A stretch of 64,000 bases of DNA from an uncultured Bifidobacteriaceae bacterium (GCA_947253155.1 CAMXYK010000004.1:17355-81354); one strand, 5' to 3'. Shown: positions 1-9,758, numbered from the stretch's first letter. Program-made: numbers and translations. The notes: generated from the letters alone by a model not told the origin.

Positions 1-40
1 TGCAAAACAATGCGTGGAAATACAAGGGAGTGCGAAAGTT

Positions 41-817
41 ATGGATACGCTAAAGCCTAAAATTCGTGCAGATAAAAACATAAAAATGGGCATTACTTTG
101 CGCAAGTTTAAAATGCTTGGTGCATTCATGATGATGCTTAGTGCATTTAGCGCTCCCGTAATACCGCATTTGTTCGGCGGATTGCACAAAGACAATATGC
201 TTGCACTCACGTTTGCGGTTCTTTGCGAAGTAGTGAGCTGGACGGCGATGCCATGGTACGCGTGGATTCTTATGCGCGGGTATCACAATACGCATAACGT
301 AAATCTTTACATATTGCGACTTTTGATTTTGGCAATAATTTGCGAAGTGCCGTACGATCTTACTACATCCGGTTGCGCGTTTGATTTGCGCTCGCAGAAT
401 CCTGTGTTTGCGCTGGTGATTGCGCTATTCGTTCTTATGGGAATCGACATGATTCGGGAGCGTTTTAGCGGTTTTTCGCGCGGTGCTGCGTATGTTGCGC
501 TAGTGGTTGCAGGATTGTTGTGGAATATTATTGGCAAAGTTTATGTGCGTCAGCAAATTTTCTGGGGAGGCGCGATATTTCTTGTGTTCGTGCTGATTTT
601 TGAGCTGATGCAAAAGCATGAAATTCGCATGGAGCTTATTTCCGGAATGTTTGGCGCTATGTCGATGCTCGCGCCTGGTATTGGCGTTGCGGTGTTGCAC
701 TATCGCAGTCCTTACGGAGACGGCCATAAGGATTCGCCAGTATTTCGCTGGACTATGTACGCGTGGTACCCGGTAATGCTAGCGATTGCCGCATTGTTTG
801 CAGTATTCGTCAAATAA
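41..817 (+). CDS. TraX-family integral membrane protein
   Basis: A 258-residue, strongly hydrophobic protein with about seven or eight predicted membrane segments. The sequence resembles the TraX family (named after the F-pilin acetylation protein): an early 'SWTAMPWYAWILMRGYHNT' stretch, then an arginine-containing helix and 'EVPYDL', in the order usual for the family. Stand-alone chromosomal TraX homologues are common in Firmicutes and Actinobacteria and their substrate is mostly unknown; membrane acyl transfer is the family-based guess. An earlier in-frame GTG exists at position 14, but the ATG at 41 has an SD-like GGGAG at 25-29, so I chose it. It is followed 38 bases later by the GH31 gene on the same strand. 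The window edge hides what lies upstream. Confidence 0.75.
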   Translation: MDTLKPKIRADKNIKMGITLRKFKMLGAFMMMLSAFSAPVIPHLFGGLHKDNMLALTFAVLCEVVSWTAMPWYAWILMRGYHNTHNVNLYILRLLILAIICEVPYDLTTSGCAFDLRSQNPVFALVIALFVLMGIDMIRERFSGFSRGAAYVALVVAGLLWNIIGKVYVRQQIFWGGAIFLVFVLIFELMQKHEIRMELISGMFGAMSMLAPGIGVAVLHYRSPYGDGHKDSPVFRWTMYAWYPVMLAIAALFAVFVK

Positions 818-855
818 AAGCGTGCGCGAATTAATAAAAAGCAAGGTATAAAGTA

Positions 856-3543
856 ATGGAATCTTCCAAGTCGGGAATTTTTTATAAGTACGCAACTGAT
901 TCAAACGCAAAGGCGCAGGATAGTCAGGTAATTAAAGGCGAAAAGTGGCGAATTACTGTTATTACAGATTCGCTTATTCGTCTTGAATGGAGCGACGACG
1001 GAAAGTTTGTTGACAATCCTACGCAAACTGTAATCTGCCGCAATTTTGCTCACAAAAGTGCGGATGCTCAACCGAAATTTAGTGCGCGCAAAAACGAAAA
1101 CGGATGGCTGGAAGTCGAAACTGAAAAGCTGCATCTTACTTATAATTGCGAAGCTTTTAGCAAAGAAGGCTTAAGTATTGTTGTGCGCGGAGTGCCATGT
1201 ACGCAATTTAATACGTGGCATTATGGCGACGACTGCCCGGGAAATCTTCTTGGAACTTTTAGGACTTTGGATCAGGCGAACGGGCCGGTAAAACTTGGTA
1301 AAGGAATACTTTCGCGCGACGGATGGTCTGTTTTAGACGATTCTGCAACTTGCGAAATTGTGCCAGCTGAAAAAGTTGATGGCAAACCAAACCCGTATGG
1401 TGCTTGGGTTAAGTCGCGTGCGCAAAAAGTTAGCGAGCAATCGGGCAGATACAAAGACTTGTATTTCTTCGGCTATGGACACCACTATATTCAAGCAATT
1501 CAAGACTTTTATAAGCTTACGGGCGCTCAGCCGCTGCTTCCGCGTTTTGCGCTAAGCAATTGGTGGAGCAGATACTATCGCTACCGTCAAGACGAATATT
1601 TGCAATTGCATAATCGTTTTAAGCGCGAAGGCATACCTTTTAGCACGGCTGTTATTGACATGGATTGGCATGTGACGGATGTTGATCCGAAGTATGGATC
1701 CGGTTGGACGGGCTACACGTGGAACGAGGAACTTTTCCCGGATCATCGTGCTTTCTTGCGTAAGCTTAACGCTGCTGGATTGGCTCCAACTTTGAACTTG
1801 CATCCGCGCGACGGCGTGCGTGCGTTTGAAAAAGATTATCCGCAAGTTGCGCAAGATGCTGGCATTGATCCGGCAAGCGGCAAAGCTGTGGAATTTGATT
1901 TAACGAATCCGCAGTTTGTGAAGGCTTACTTCAACATGCATCATCGTATGGAAGATGAAGGCGTGCGATTCTGGTGGATTGACTGGCAGCAGGGGGGAGT
2001 TACGCGCGAGCCTGGGTTGGATCCGCTTTGGATGCTGAACCACATGCATTATGAGGATGCTGCGCGCGAAGGCCGTTGGCCGCTTACGTTCTCGCGCTAT
2101 GCTGGTCCTGGTTCGCATCGCTACCCGGTTGGATTCTCGGGAGATACCGTTACTACTTGGGATTCGCTTGCTTTCCAAACTTACTTCACTTCTACAGCTT
2201 CAAATATTGGCTACGGATGGTGGAGTCACGATATTGGCGGCCACATGCTTGGCGTTAGAAATAACGAGTTAGAAGCGCGATGGTACGCTTTCGGCGCGTT
2301 TAGTCCTATTAATCGTTTGCACTCGACTTGCTCGCCGTTTGCTGGAAAAGAGCCGTGGAATTTCCCTAAGGAAACTCGCGAAGCAATGGTGAAAATGCTT
2401 CGTTTGCGCGCGGAACTTTTGCCATACGTTTATACGATGAATTATCGCGCGGCTTTTGAGGGCAGGCCGATTATTGAGCCAATGTACTGGCAGTCGCCGG
2501 AAGTTGGAATGGCTTACGAAATTCCTAACGAGTACCGTTTTGGAAGTGAGCTTATAGTAGCGCCGATTACTTCGCCTAACGATGCCGCTACTTTGCGCGG
2601 ATGCGCTGGAGTTTGGTTGCCGGAAGGCGACTGGTACGATTTGTTCGACGGGCGCAGGTACGTGTCTCGCGGCTGGAATGGTCGCAGGTTTGAAGCGTGG
2701 CGTGCGCTTGACCGTGTGCCTGCTTTTGCGCGTGCCGGAGCGATTGTGCCTTTGCAAGTTTTGCCGGAAGTTACAGATTGCGAGCGTAGTGCTGATGCTG
2801 CTGAATCTGTTAATAGCATTGAAAATCCGCGAGCTTTGCGCGTTCTCGCATTCCCTGGAGCTGACGGCGAATTTGTGATGAGAGAAGATAACGGCGTTTT
2901 TGCTGCAGCGTCTGCTGGGAATACTGCTAATACACGTATGAATTTTGTGTGGCGAGACGGCAATGGTTCTTCGCAATTCATTATTTCCGGTGTTGCAGGA
3001 TGTGATGCTGCCGTAGAATCTGTGCCGCAAAAACGCAGCTGGAACGTGGTATTTAGAGGAGTTGCTTGCGCAGATTTTGCGCACGTGCGCGTGTTTGTTG
3101 GAAGCCGAGAGCTTAACGCAGATGAGTTTGCGATTTCTTACGAAGGCGAAGATTCTACTTTAAGCCTGTCAGTTTCTGTAAAAGACGTGCCAGCTCGTTC
3201 GGAAGTTCGCGTAATTGTTGACGGCGGATTGCAAATCGCTGCCGACCCTAAAGTTGGCGACGCTTACCGATTCCTGCTTCAAGCGCAAGTGCCGTACAGA
3301 GGCAAGGAAATGGCTTTTGACGCAGTGCGAGATGCTGGCGGAAGTGCAAGCGCTATTGCTGCAATCTCAACTCTTGAATACGAAAACGAATCGGAAGCAG
3401 AAAAGTATCGCAACAATGTTGATATGCTTAACGCTTACGCAACTGATCAGCCTTCCGTAGTTAAGTGGGCGCAGTGGCGTTGCACGCTGCCTGTTTCGGT
3501 AAAGCACGCGCTTGAGGAGATTTTGCTGCGCTCGGTTGAGTAG
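856..3543 (+). CDS. GH31 family alpha-glycosidase (alpha-glucosidase/alpha-xylosidase type)
   Basis: An 895-residue cytoplasmic glycoside hydrolase family 31 protein with no signal peptide. The TIM barrel starts with 'LPRFALSNWWSRYYRY' and 'IPFSTAVIDMDWH'. The catalytic nucleophile is predicted as Asp376 in the WWIDWQQGG motif and the acid/base as Asp430 in the GFSGDT motif. After the barrel comes 'EPMYWQSPE' and 'SELIVAPIT', the usual proximal beta domain, then a distal domain to the C-terminus. The WWIDWQQG variant is found in a GH31 subgroup of larger bacterial enzymes, so exact linkage (alpha-1,4-glucose, alpha-xylose or other) cannot be read from sequence. It likely releases terminal sugars from imported oligosaccharides or glycogen fragments. 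Only a weak SD (AAGG, 843-846) precedes the ATG. Confidence 0.88.
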   Translation: MESSKSGIFYKYATDSNAKAQDSQVIKGEKWRITVITDSLIRLEWSDDGKFVDNPTQTVICRNFAHKSADAQPKFSARKNENGWLEVETEKLHLTYNCEAFSKEGLSIVVRGVPCTQFNTWHYGDDCPGNLLGTFRTLDQANGPVKLGKGILSRDGWSVLDDSATCEIVPAEKVDGKPNPYGAWVKSRAQKVSEQSGRYKDLYFFGYGHHYIQAIQDFYKLTGAQPLLPRFALSNWWSRYYRYRQDEYLQLHNRFKREGIPFSTAVIDMDWHVTDVDPKYGSGWTGYTWNEELFPDHRAFLRKLNAAGLAPTLNLHPRDGVRAFEKDYPQVAQDAGIDPASGKAVEFDLTNPQFVKAYFNMHHRMEDEGVRFWWIDWQQGGVTREPGLDPLWMLNHMHYEDAAREGRWPLTFSRYAGPGSHRYPVGFSGDTVTTWDSLAFQTYFTSTASNIGYGWWSHDIGGHMLGVRNNELEARWYAFGAFSPINRLHSTCSPFAGKEPWNFPKETREAMVKMLRLRAELLPYVYTMNYRAAFEGRPIIEPMYWQSPEVGMAYEIPNEYRFGSELIVAPITSPNDAATLRGCAGVWLPEGDWYDLFDGRRYVSRGWNGRRFEAWRALDRVPAFARAGAIVPLQVLPEVTDCERSADAAESVNSIENPRALRVLAFPGADGEFVMREDNGVFAAASAGNTANTRMNFVWRDGNGSSQFIISGVAGCDAAVESVPQKRSWNVVFRGVACADFAHVRVFVGSRELNADEFAISYEGEDSTLSLSVSVKDVPARSEVRVIVDGGLQIAADPKVGDAYRFLLQAQVPYRGKEMAFDAVRDAGGSASAIAAISTLEYENESEAEKYRNNVDMLNAYATDQPSVVKWAQWRCTLPVSVKHALEEILLRSVE

Positions 3544-3571
3544 AGCTATATGAAAATTTGCTTTACGGTAG

Positions 3572-3618
3572 TATAATTCCCAATGGAGCGAACTGCATAT
3601 ATTTAAAATTATATGCAG
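3572..3618 (+). promoter_or_regulatory. Candidate -10 element and leader hairpin of the FIVAR adhesin
   Basis: TATAAT at 3572-3577 is a perfect -10, but no good -35 lies 16-18 bases upstream. Downstream, 3593-3601 (CTGCATATA) pairs with 3610-3618 (TATATGCAG) in a 9-bp stem with an 8-base loop. No T-run follows, so it is not an obvious terminator; it would lie near the mRNA 5' end. The remaining ~100 bases to the start codon show only the strong SD GGGAGG. Confidence 0.4.
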
Positions 3619-3722
3619 GATTATCGGTTTTATGCATGGCGCGCGATGATGTGTATGCGATATATATTGCGTATGCGTGAGAGTTTAATAAGCGCAGTTA
3701 TTGCATTGTTGAGGGAGGAATT

Positions 3723-6700
3723 ATGGGTTCAAAGTCTGTAAAGCGCGAGCGCAAGGTGACGCTTGATGCTTCTGTTAGTAGCGCTATTGCGAAGGCTGTG
3801 GATGCGCGCAAGGTTGCGGCGTTTACTATAGGCGCTGCCGGTGTGCTTGCAGGTGCTGCGTTGGCATTTAGCGTGACTCCTGCGAATACTGCAATGGCTG
3901 CAGAGGTAAAAGACGCACAGGTTGTTCAGAGTGATGCTCAAAAGGGCGAGCAACAGAAGAATGAGAAGCAGGATAGTGATAAGCAGTCTAGTGATAAGCA
4001 GTCTAACGATAAGCAGGTTCAGAAGAAAAATGTGACTGAAACTCCTGAAAACCAAATGGGGGGGGGTCTGCCTTCTAAGAAGGACGTTAAGCAAACTAAG
4101 GTAGAAAAGCCTGAAGTAGAAAAGACTCAAGAAAAGAAGACTCAAGAAAAGAAAACTGAAGATAATCAGCCTAATGCAAATAAAGCCGAGGCAGAGCAGC
4201 CTAAGCTAAAGTCCGCAGCTTCGCCATTCATGGTGTTGGCTTCTAATGCTGATGGTGACGGCGATAGCAATGATGAAATGCCGACACTATTACCAAATAC
4301 TGATCTTAATTTTGATAAGCCAGTAATCAAAGATCCTGAGCATTTGACTGATTCTGAAAAACTTGAGATTAGGAATCGTGTAGCTAAAGCAAATAAAGTT
4401 TCCGTGGATAAAGTGACTTTTGGCGATAACAAGAAAATTGTTATTAATTTTGGGCCTATGGGACCCAATAATAAAGATTATACGGACACAATTAACTTGG
4501 ATGATGCAATCATAAAAGAGATTGCCGAATCTAAGATTACCATCCCTTCTGGCGATAATGCTGTGCCTGTGTATAATCCAATCGGTTTTTCTGACGACGA
4601 GCTTGATCGCATTAAGCAAAAGTTATTTGACGATAATAAAAGCAATACGAATCTTGGTCTTACAAGCAAAGATCAAATAAAATTTGATTGGCATTCAGGT
4701 GATACTGCTAGCTGGATTGATGATGCTCCTCATAGGGCAATTTCAAATGGTATGGCAGAAAATACCATAACTGTTACTATTAAAACAGATAAAGCGTATG
4801 TGCAGTTTACGTCGGATATTAAACGTAGCAAGCTTACGCGCGCGGTTGATATTCGCAAGGATTATAAACTTGAGTGGACTAAGCAGCAAATGGATGGTCG
4901 TAGCACCGATGAAGGTTTTAGCTGGAGTAGCGACAAGAATACGCTTATTTACCACTACGATGCCACTAAAGCGCAAAAATTTAGCACGGAAGATGTTATT
5001 AAATATTTGAAAGCAACTCCAAAAGACGCTAACTCTGGTTTGCGTACAGTAGTTGGCGGAGAGAAGCTTGCTAGCGAAGGCAGAGATGGTAAACCGCGAA
5101 GATCTAATATGCACTATTTGCTTGATGATCAGGACAACCCAACAACTTCGCTTACGATGGGCAATATGAGCGGCCCGTATTGGAATGGTAATCCTGCAAT
5201 TGATAATTCGGATTGCAATTTAGATGACCATAATTCAGATGCAAAAGACTATCATTTTGGTAAAGATGCAGAGGTGAATCTTGCTGCTAAGAGTGGCAAA
5301 GTTTACCCAGCTCATTTGTATTTATCTCCGTACGAGTATTCGTATTTTAAGCTTGCAGTCTCAGTTAACTCTATTAACTTACTGTTTGTGCCGCAGCCTT
5401 CGCATGACAAAACTAGGTTGAAGGCGTCGATTGATGAGTATACGACTGCGCAAGTTGAGGACAAAAAAGTACCAACTAAGCCAAAGTATTACAATGCGTC
5501 GGATACTTTGAGGAATAATTACGATACTGCGCTTAGTGCTGCTAATACTTTGTATACCAGCGTTAAAGATACTGCTAAAGAGAATCTTACAGAGCAGCAG
5601 AAAGCAGATATTGATAACGCAGCTATTAAGCTAAATAAAGCTTATGAAGCGCTTAACGGTGATCCTACAGATAAGAAAGATCTTAATAAAGACATTACGG
5701 ATCAGGGAACTGCTTCAACCGCACAAGGAGCGGCAGCTACTGGAACGCATGCAACTGATAGGTATAAGAACGTAGCTAATCCAAAATTTAAGAAAGCGGA
5801 TGGTTCGCCTGATACCGAGAAGAATGGCAGAGCTACTCAGGCAAAAACTGCGTACGATGAAGCTCTTGCAGAAGCTCAAAAAGTAAACGCAAACCAGTAT
5901 GCTACGCAAAAAGAAGTAAACGCTGCCAAAGAGAAGCTTGATAAAGCGCGCAGAGCGTTGGATGAGTTTGAAACCAATAAAGATAAGTTGAGCGAGATTA
6001 TCGCATCGGATGCCAAGGTGAAAACTGGTACGTCTGGTGATATTTCAACAGCTGATCCTGCGTATCAGAACGCCACAGAAGAAGAGCGCAATAAATACAA
6101 TGAAGCTGTAAAGAAAGCGCAAGAGCTTTTTGCTGACCCGAATGCTTCTCAAGCAGAAGTCGATTTGGCACTAGAAAATCTTAAGAATGCCAAAAAAGCA
6201 ATTGATGCTAAGGCAACGAATAAGTCTGTTCTGGATGCGCAGGTTTTGCAAAGTCATGACCATGACGGTGACAAAAAGAGCGTTTTCTATAAGAACGGCA
6301 AAGATACAGATGGATATATAAATACTAATAATCTTCCTTCTGGCTTGAATAAAGATGAAGCAGCAAAGTATGCGGACGAGTACGACACTGCGCTCAATAA
6401 TGCTAAGGAAATTCTTAAAAATAAGAATGCGACCCAAAAACAAGTAAATGAAGCATTAGAAAAGCTTAAAAAAGCCGAAGAGAATTTGCACAAGCTTAAA
6501 ACAAATAGCTATGACTTAATTCAAACGCTTGCAAATAATTTCAGCGGGAATAAGCTTCCTGCATACTTTAACGCATATGAGGAAAGTCAAAACGGTGCTG
6601 ATGCTAATAAAAAGACGCAGGCTGGTAAGGACTTTGTTGCATATAACGATGCGTACGCGGAAGCTAAAACTATTAAGCAAAGGATTGATGCTGCCACAAC

Positions 6701-9470
6701 AACTACCATTTTTACGCAGGAAGAGATTAATGAAGCAAAAGCTAAACTCGATAAAGCCCGCGAAGCTATTGTAACCTATGCAACTAAGCCGTCTGCTTTG
6801 CAAACTTCTGCAGATCAAGATGCTGTGACTCAAAGCACAACTGCGTATAAGAATGCAAAAGCGTTGGCTGCTAAGGCAAGCGATACATCGCTTACAGGTG
6901 ATGAGAAAACTAAAGCAACCGAAGCGAAGAATATTGTTGATGAGTATACTAACGCTCTTGCTGCTGCAAAGAAAGTCCTTGAAAACAAGGTTGATAAGGA
7001 CAAGGATGCGCATGGTCAAGAAATAACCAAGTTAGATGGTGAAGGTGAGCCAAGCTCTGCGACATTCCTTAACGGCGTGCAAAAGCATCCTGAGAATAAG
7101 GCTTTGCAGAAAGACGTTGATGCAGCTCTTAAGCGCTTAGACGCAGCTCGCGCTGCACTTTCTGCTTATGCGACCAAGAAGGATGATTTGCGCAAGTCGG
7201 TGGATGCAGATGCAGACACCAAGCAGCTACCTCAATATAAGAACACTGATAGCCCTGTATTTAAGAACGATAGCGGCGATGCAGATGGAACGAGGAATGG
7301 CAAGGCTTCTGCCGCTAAAACAGCGTACGACCAGGCTCTTAGCTCTGCTAAGAATGTTCTTGCAAAGCAAGACGCAACTCAAGTGGAAGTAGATGCTGCG
7401 CTTAAGAAGCTTGATGCAGCGCGTAAGGCGTTAGATGACTACAACACTGATTTTACTAAGCTTCAGAAAAGTGTTGACAAGAACGGTGAACTTAATGCAG
7501 ATGGTAGTGCAAAAACTGAAGGAACGCTCACGTCTGATGCATATAGGAATGCTTCTAATCCGCAATTTATGAAGTCAGACGCATCTGGAAATCTTGTTCC
7601 TGATGCAGAAAAGAATGGTAAAGCTGCCGCAGCAAAGACAGCGTACGATTCTGCACTTGCTAAAGCTAATGAATTGCTCGCAAAGAGTAAGGATGCTAAT
7701 ACTCCTGCAGAAGAAAAGCCAACGCAAGCGCAGGTAAATGCTGCTCTTGCTGCACTTGAATCGGCTCGAACAGGGCTTGATGCATATAAGACCAATTCCG
7801 CAGAACTTAAGTCTGAAACTGAAAAGTCTCAGGCAGCTGACGCAACTGGCGAACCTGCTGCTGATAAGTTTGAGCACAAGCTTCAGATTAACAATGCCAA
7901 GTATCTTCTTGAAAAGCTTAAAGGCAATCAAGATTCTCTTGCATACAAGGATGCAAAAGATAAGCTTGATGCTTACAACACAGCATTAACGAAAGCGCGC
8001 GAACTTGTAAAGAATGCCGAAAATAAAACGCTTAGCAAGCATCCAACTCAGCAAGAAGTTGACGATGCTCTTGCGGCGTTGAAGAAAGCAAAGTCCGACA
8101 TCGAAAACGATGCGCAGTTCAACACTGATAAGTCTTCATTGCAAAATGAGATTGACGGTAAAGATAAAGACGGCAAAGTAATTACTCCGAAGTTCGAAGA
8201 TACTCCGGAGTTTAAGAATGCTGCTGGTTCTAGTGAGGCTACTGCGTATACAAAGGCTTTAGCAGACGCAAATAAGGTTCTAAGCGATACAAACGCCACG
8301 CAAAAGCAGGTTGATGAAGCTTTGAAGGCTTTGCAAGATGCAAAGAACAAGATTAAGACGCATGTAACCAATAAAACTGACTTGCAAAATGAAGTAAATA
8401 AGTCCAAGCAAGATCCAGCTCCTGCAGCTCCGCAAGCAACTGTTCCAGTGTTTGAAGATACTCCTGAATACAAGAATGCTCTTGTAAAGAAGGGTGATGG
8501 CGGCGCTGAAAACGCCGATATAACGGCATATACAGCCGCTTTGCAGCAAGCTAAAACTGTGCTTGCAAATGGTAATGCTACGCAGACTCAGGTTGATGAG
8601 GCTTTGAAGAAGCTTCAGGACGCTAAGAAGAAGCTTATGGACGGCTATAAGACTGATCCTTCTAAGCTGAAGTCTGAAGCGGATGCTGATGGTGATTTCA
8701 CTAAGACTCCTGAGTATCAGAATGCTCAAAGTAAGGGTGATGAAGCTGCAAAGAAGGCTCTTGAAGACTACAAGAAGGCTCTTGAGGATGCGAATAAGGT
8801 TCTTGGTGATAAGAATGCTACGCAGGCTCAGGTTGATGCTGCTTTGGATGCTTTGCAAAAAGCTAAGAAGAATATTCTTGATAACTACAAGCATGTTGGC
8901 GGAACCTCTGGCGGCTACGACGATGAAGGCGGTAACGAGAACGGTGATGAAACCGGAAGCGATGCCGATGACGATTACGGAATTAGTAACATTGATTGGG
9001 ATAGCATAATTGGTGCCGATGTTAATAATGGCCTTGATTATGACAACAACCATGGTGGCTATAACTACAATTATGGTAATAGCAATTACGGTTATGAAAA
9101 CAGCTATGCCAATGGTTCTGACGGTTTAGATGATTCTTCCAACGTAGTTGCAGATAAGTCTGGTTTGCAGGCGGAAGTTAATAGTGCGTTGAATGTGCGC
9201 GGTAATTCGGCTGCTGCTCAAGCTTATAGGAAGGCTCTTGGTTATGCTAAGCGTGTTCTTGCGGATGCTAACGCAACTCAGGCTCAGGTGGATGCGGCTG
9301 TGAAGCAGTTGCGTGATGCTAAGTCTGCGTTTAATGGCTTTGTTGGCTCTAATCACAAGATTGCTAAGACGGGTGCTGCTACTGGCTTGTTTGCGGGTCT
9401 TGCCGCAATCTTCGCTGGTTTCGGCGCTGCTGGCGTGGCTTCTCGCCGCCGCAAGCACTCTAACGACTAA
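3723..9470 (+). CDS. Giant FIVAR-repeat cell-wall-anchored adhesin with in-frame poly-G tract
   Basis: A 1915-residue predicted surface protein. Residues 1-60 are a long signal peptide (basic N-terminus, hydrophobic 31-50, likely cleavage near AMA-A). Residues ~61-165 are a low-complexity Lys/Gln/Glu/Asp region. Residues ~200-580 are non-repetitive and may be the ligand-binding head. From ~residue 600 there are about 13 degenerate FIVAR-like helical repeats, each recognisable by an 'AYxxAL..A..VL....ATQxQVDxAL..L..AK' core. Between repeats 12 and 13 lies a Gly/Asp/Asn/Tyr-rich spacer. The C-terminus carries a sorting signal: IAKTG at 1880-1884, a hydrophobic span, then RRRKHSND. FIVAR repeats occur in Ebh-type proteins that bind matrix or sugars. 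A strong SD (GGGAGG) precedes the ATG. Nine consecutive G residues at 4058-4066 fall in codons 112-115; see findings. Confidence 0.85.
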   Translation: MGSKSVKRERKVTLDASVSSAIAKAVDARKVAAFTIGAAGVLAGAALAFSVTPANTAMAAEVKDAQVVQSDAQKGEQQKNEKQDSDKQSSDKQSNDKQVQKKNVTETPENQMGGGLPSKKDVKQTKVEKPEVEKTQEKKTQEKKTEDNQPNANKAEAEQPKLKSAASPFMVLASNADGDGDSNDEMPTLLPNTDLNFDKPVIKDPEHLTDSEKLEIRNRVAKANKVSVDKVTFGDNKKIVINFGPMGPNNKDYTDTINLDDAIIKEIAESKITIPSGDNAVPVYNPIGFSDDELDRIKQKLFDDNKSNTNLGLTSKDQIKFDWHSGDTASWIDDAPHRAISNGMAENTITVTIKTDKAYVQFTSDIKRSKLTRAVDIRKDYKLEWTKQQMDGRSTDEGFSWSSDKNTLIYHYDATKAQKFSTEDVIKYLKATPKDANSGLRTVVGGEKLASEGRDGKPRRSNMHYLLDDQDNPTTSLTMGNMSGPYWNGNPAIDNSDCNLDDHNSDAKDYHFGKDAEVNLAAKSGKVYPAHLYLSPYEYSYFKLAVSVNSINLLFVPQPSHDKTRLKASIDEYTTAQVEDKKVPTKPKYYNASDTLRNNYDTALSAANTLYTSVKDTAKENLTEQQKADIDNAAIKLNKAYEALNGDPTDKKDLNKDITDQGTASTAQGAAATGTHATDRYKNVANPKFKKADGSPDTEKNGRATQAKTAYDEALAEAQKVNANQYATQKEVNAAKEKLDKARRALDEFETNKDKLSEIIASDAKVKTGTSGDISTADPAYQNATEEERNKYNEAVKKAQELFADPNASQAEVDLALENLKNAKKAIDAKATNKSVLDAQVLQSHDHDGDKKSVFYKNGKDTDGYINTNNLPSGLNKDEAAKYADEYDTALNNAKEILKNKNATQKQVNEALEKLKKAEENLHKLKTNSYDLIQTLANNFSGNKLPAYFNAYEESQNGADANKKTQAGKDFVAYNDAYAEAKTIKQRIDAATTTTIFTQEEINEAKAKLDKAREAIVTYATKPSALQTSADQDAVTQSTTAYKNAKALAAKASDTSLTGDEKTKATEAKNIVDEYTNALAAAKKVLENKVDKDKDAHGQEITKLDGEGEPSSATFLNGVQKHPENKALQKDVDAALKRLDAARAALSAYATKKDDLRKSVDADADTKQLPQYKNTDSPVFKNDSGDADGTRNGKASAAKTAYDQALSSAKNVLAKQDATQVEVDAALKKLDAARKALDDYNTDFTKLQKSVDKNGELNADGSAKTEGTLTSDAYRNASNPQFMKSDASGNLVPDAEKNGKAAAAKTAYDSALAKANELLAKSKDANTPAEEKPTQAQVNAALAALESARTGLDAYKTNSAELKSETEKSQAADATGEPAADKFEHKLQINNAKYLLEKLKGNQDSLAYKDAKDKLDAYNTALTKARELVKNAENKTLSKHPTQQEVDDALAALKKAKSDIENDAQFNTDKSSLQNEIDGKDKDGKVITPKFEDTPEFKNAAGSSEATAYTKALADANKVLSDTNATQKQVDEALKALQDAKNKIKTHVTNKTDLQNEVNKSKQDPAPAAPQATVPVFEDTPEYKNALVKKGDGGAENADITAYTAALQQAKTVLANGNATQTQVDEALKKLQDAKKKLMDGYKTDPSKLKSEADADGDFTKTPEYQNAQSKGDEAAKKALEDYKKALEDANKVLGDKNATQAQVDAALDALQKAKKNILDNYKHVGGTSGGYDDEGGNENGDETGSDADDDYGISNIDWDSIIGADVNNGLDYDNNHGGYNYNYGNSNYGYENSYANGSDGLDDSSNVVADKSGLQAEVNSALNVRGNSAAAQAYRKALGYAKRVLADANATQAQVDAAVKQLRDAKSAFNGFVGSNHKIAKTGAATGLFAGLAAIFAGFGAAGVASRRRKHSND
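4058..4066 (+). repeat. Intragenic homopolymeric G tract (9 G), candidate phase-variation site
   Basis: Nine G residues span codons 112-115 of the FIVAR adhesin (Met-Gly-Gly-Gly). Adding one G brings TAA at 4076-4078 into frame, and losing one brings TAG at 4102-4104 into frame. Either change truncates the protein to about 120-130 residues, before the head and the anchor. In this copy the gene is in the ON frame. Confidence 0.8.
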
Positions 9471-9496
9471 CCTAATCGCTCCAAACGTGAGGCGGT

Positions 9497-9622
9497 GCTC
9501 GCGCTCTAAGCTCTCGCTTGCGAAACTCGCGTTGGAAGTCCACTGGACTTCCAACTTGAGCGAGTTTCCGCTCCGAGTTGCTTTCGCGCGCTAAATCGCT
9601 GCGCTCAAGCAGGTCGTCGCGC
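9497..9622 (-). repeat. Dispersed palindromic repeat, copy 1
   Basis: About 126 bp whose reverse complement matches 52401-52529 at roughly 85% by eye. It centres on an inverted repeat with 11-base arms (TTGGAAGTCCA / TGGACTTCCAA) and flanking GAAACTCG / CGAGTTTC. It begins 26 bases after the adhesin stop codon. It may act as a 3' transcript end, but no T-run follows the palindrome. Flanking copies of 'CTCCAAACGTGAG' at about 9479 and 9655 frame the element. Confidence 0.8.
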
Positions 9623-9758
9623 GCGTTTGGAGCGAAATGTAGTCTCAAACCCTCCAAACGTGAGGTAAGTTGCTCGCGCCACATTAAGGAGAAACCACTC
9701 AGAACTCGCGTGAGTAACGAAAAATTGCTTAGTTTTGCGATTTGACATACCGATTCAG

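Noticed and set aside
1992..1997. Six-G run in the GH31 gene as another phase-variation tract
   Set aside because: Six bases is below the length at which slippage is usually frequent, and it lies at the conserved catalytic motif.
9497..9622. Insertion sequence or its remnant
   Set aside because: No transposase reading frame, no target-site duplication and no terminal repeats beyond the internal palindrome were found at either copy.
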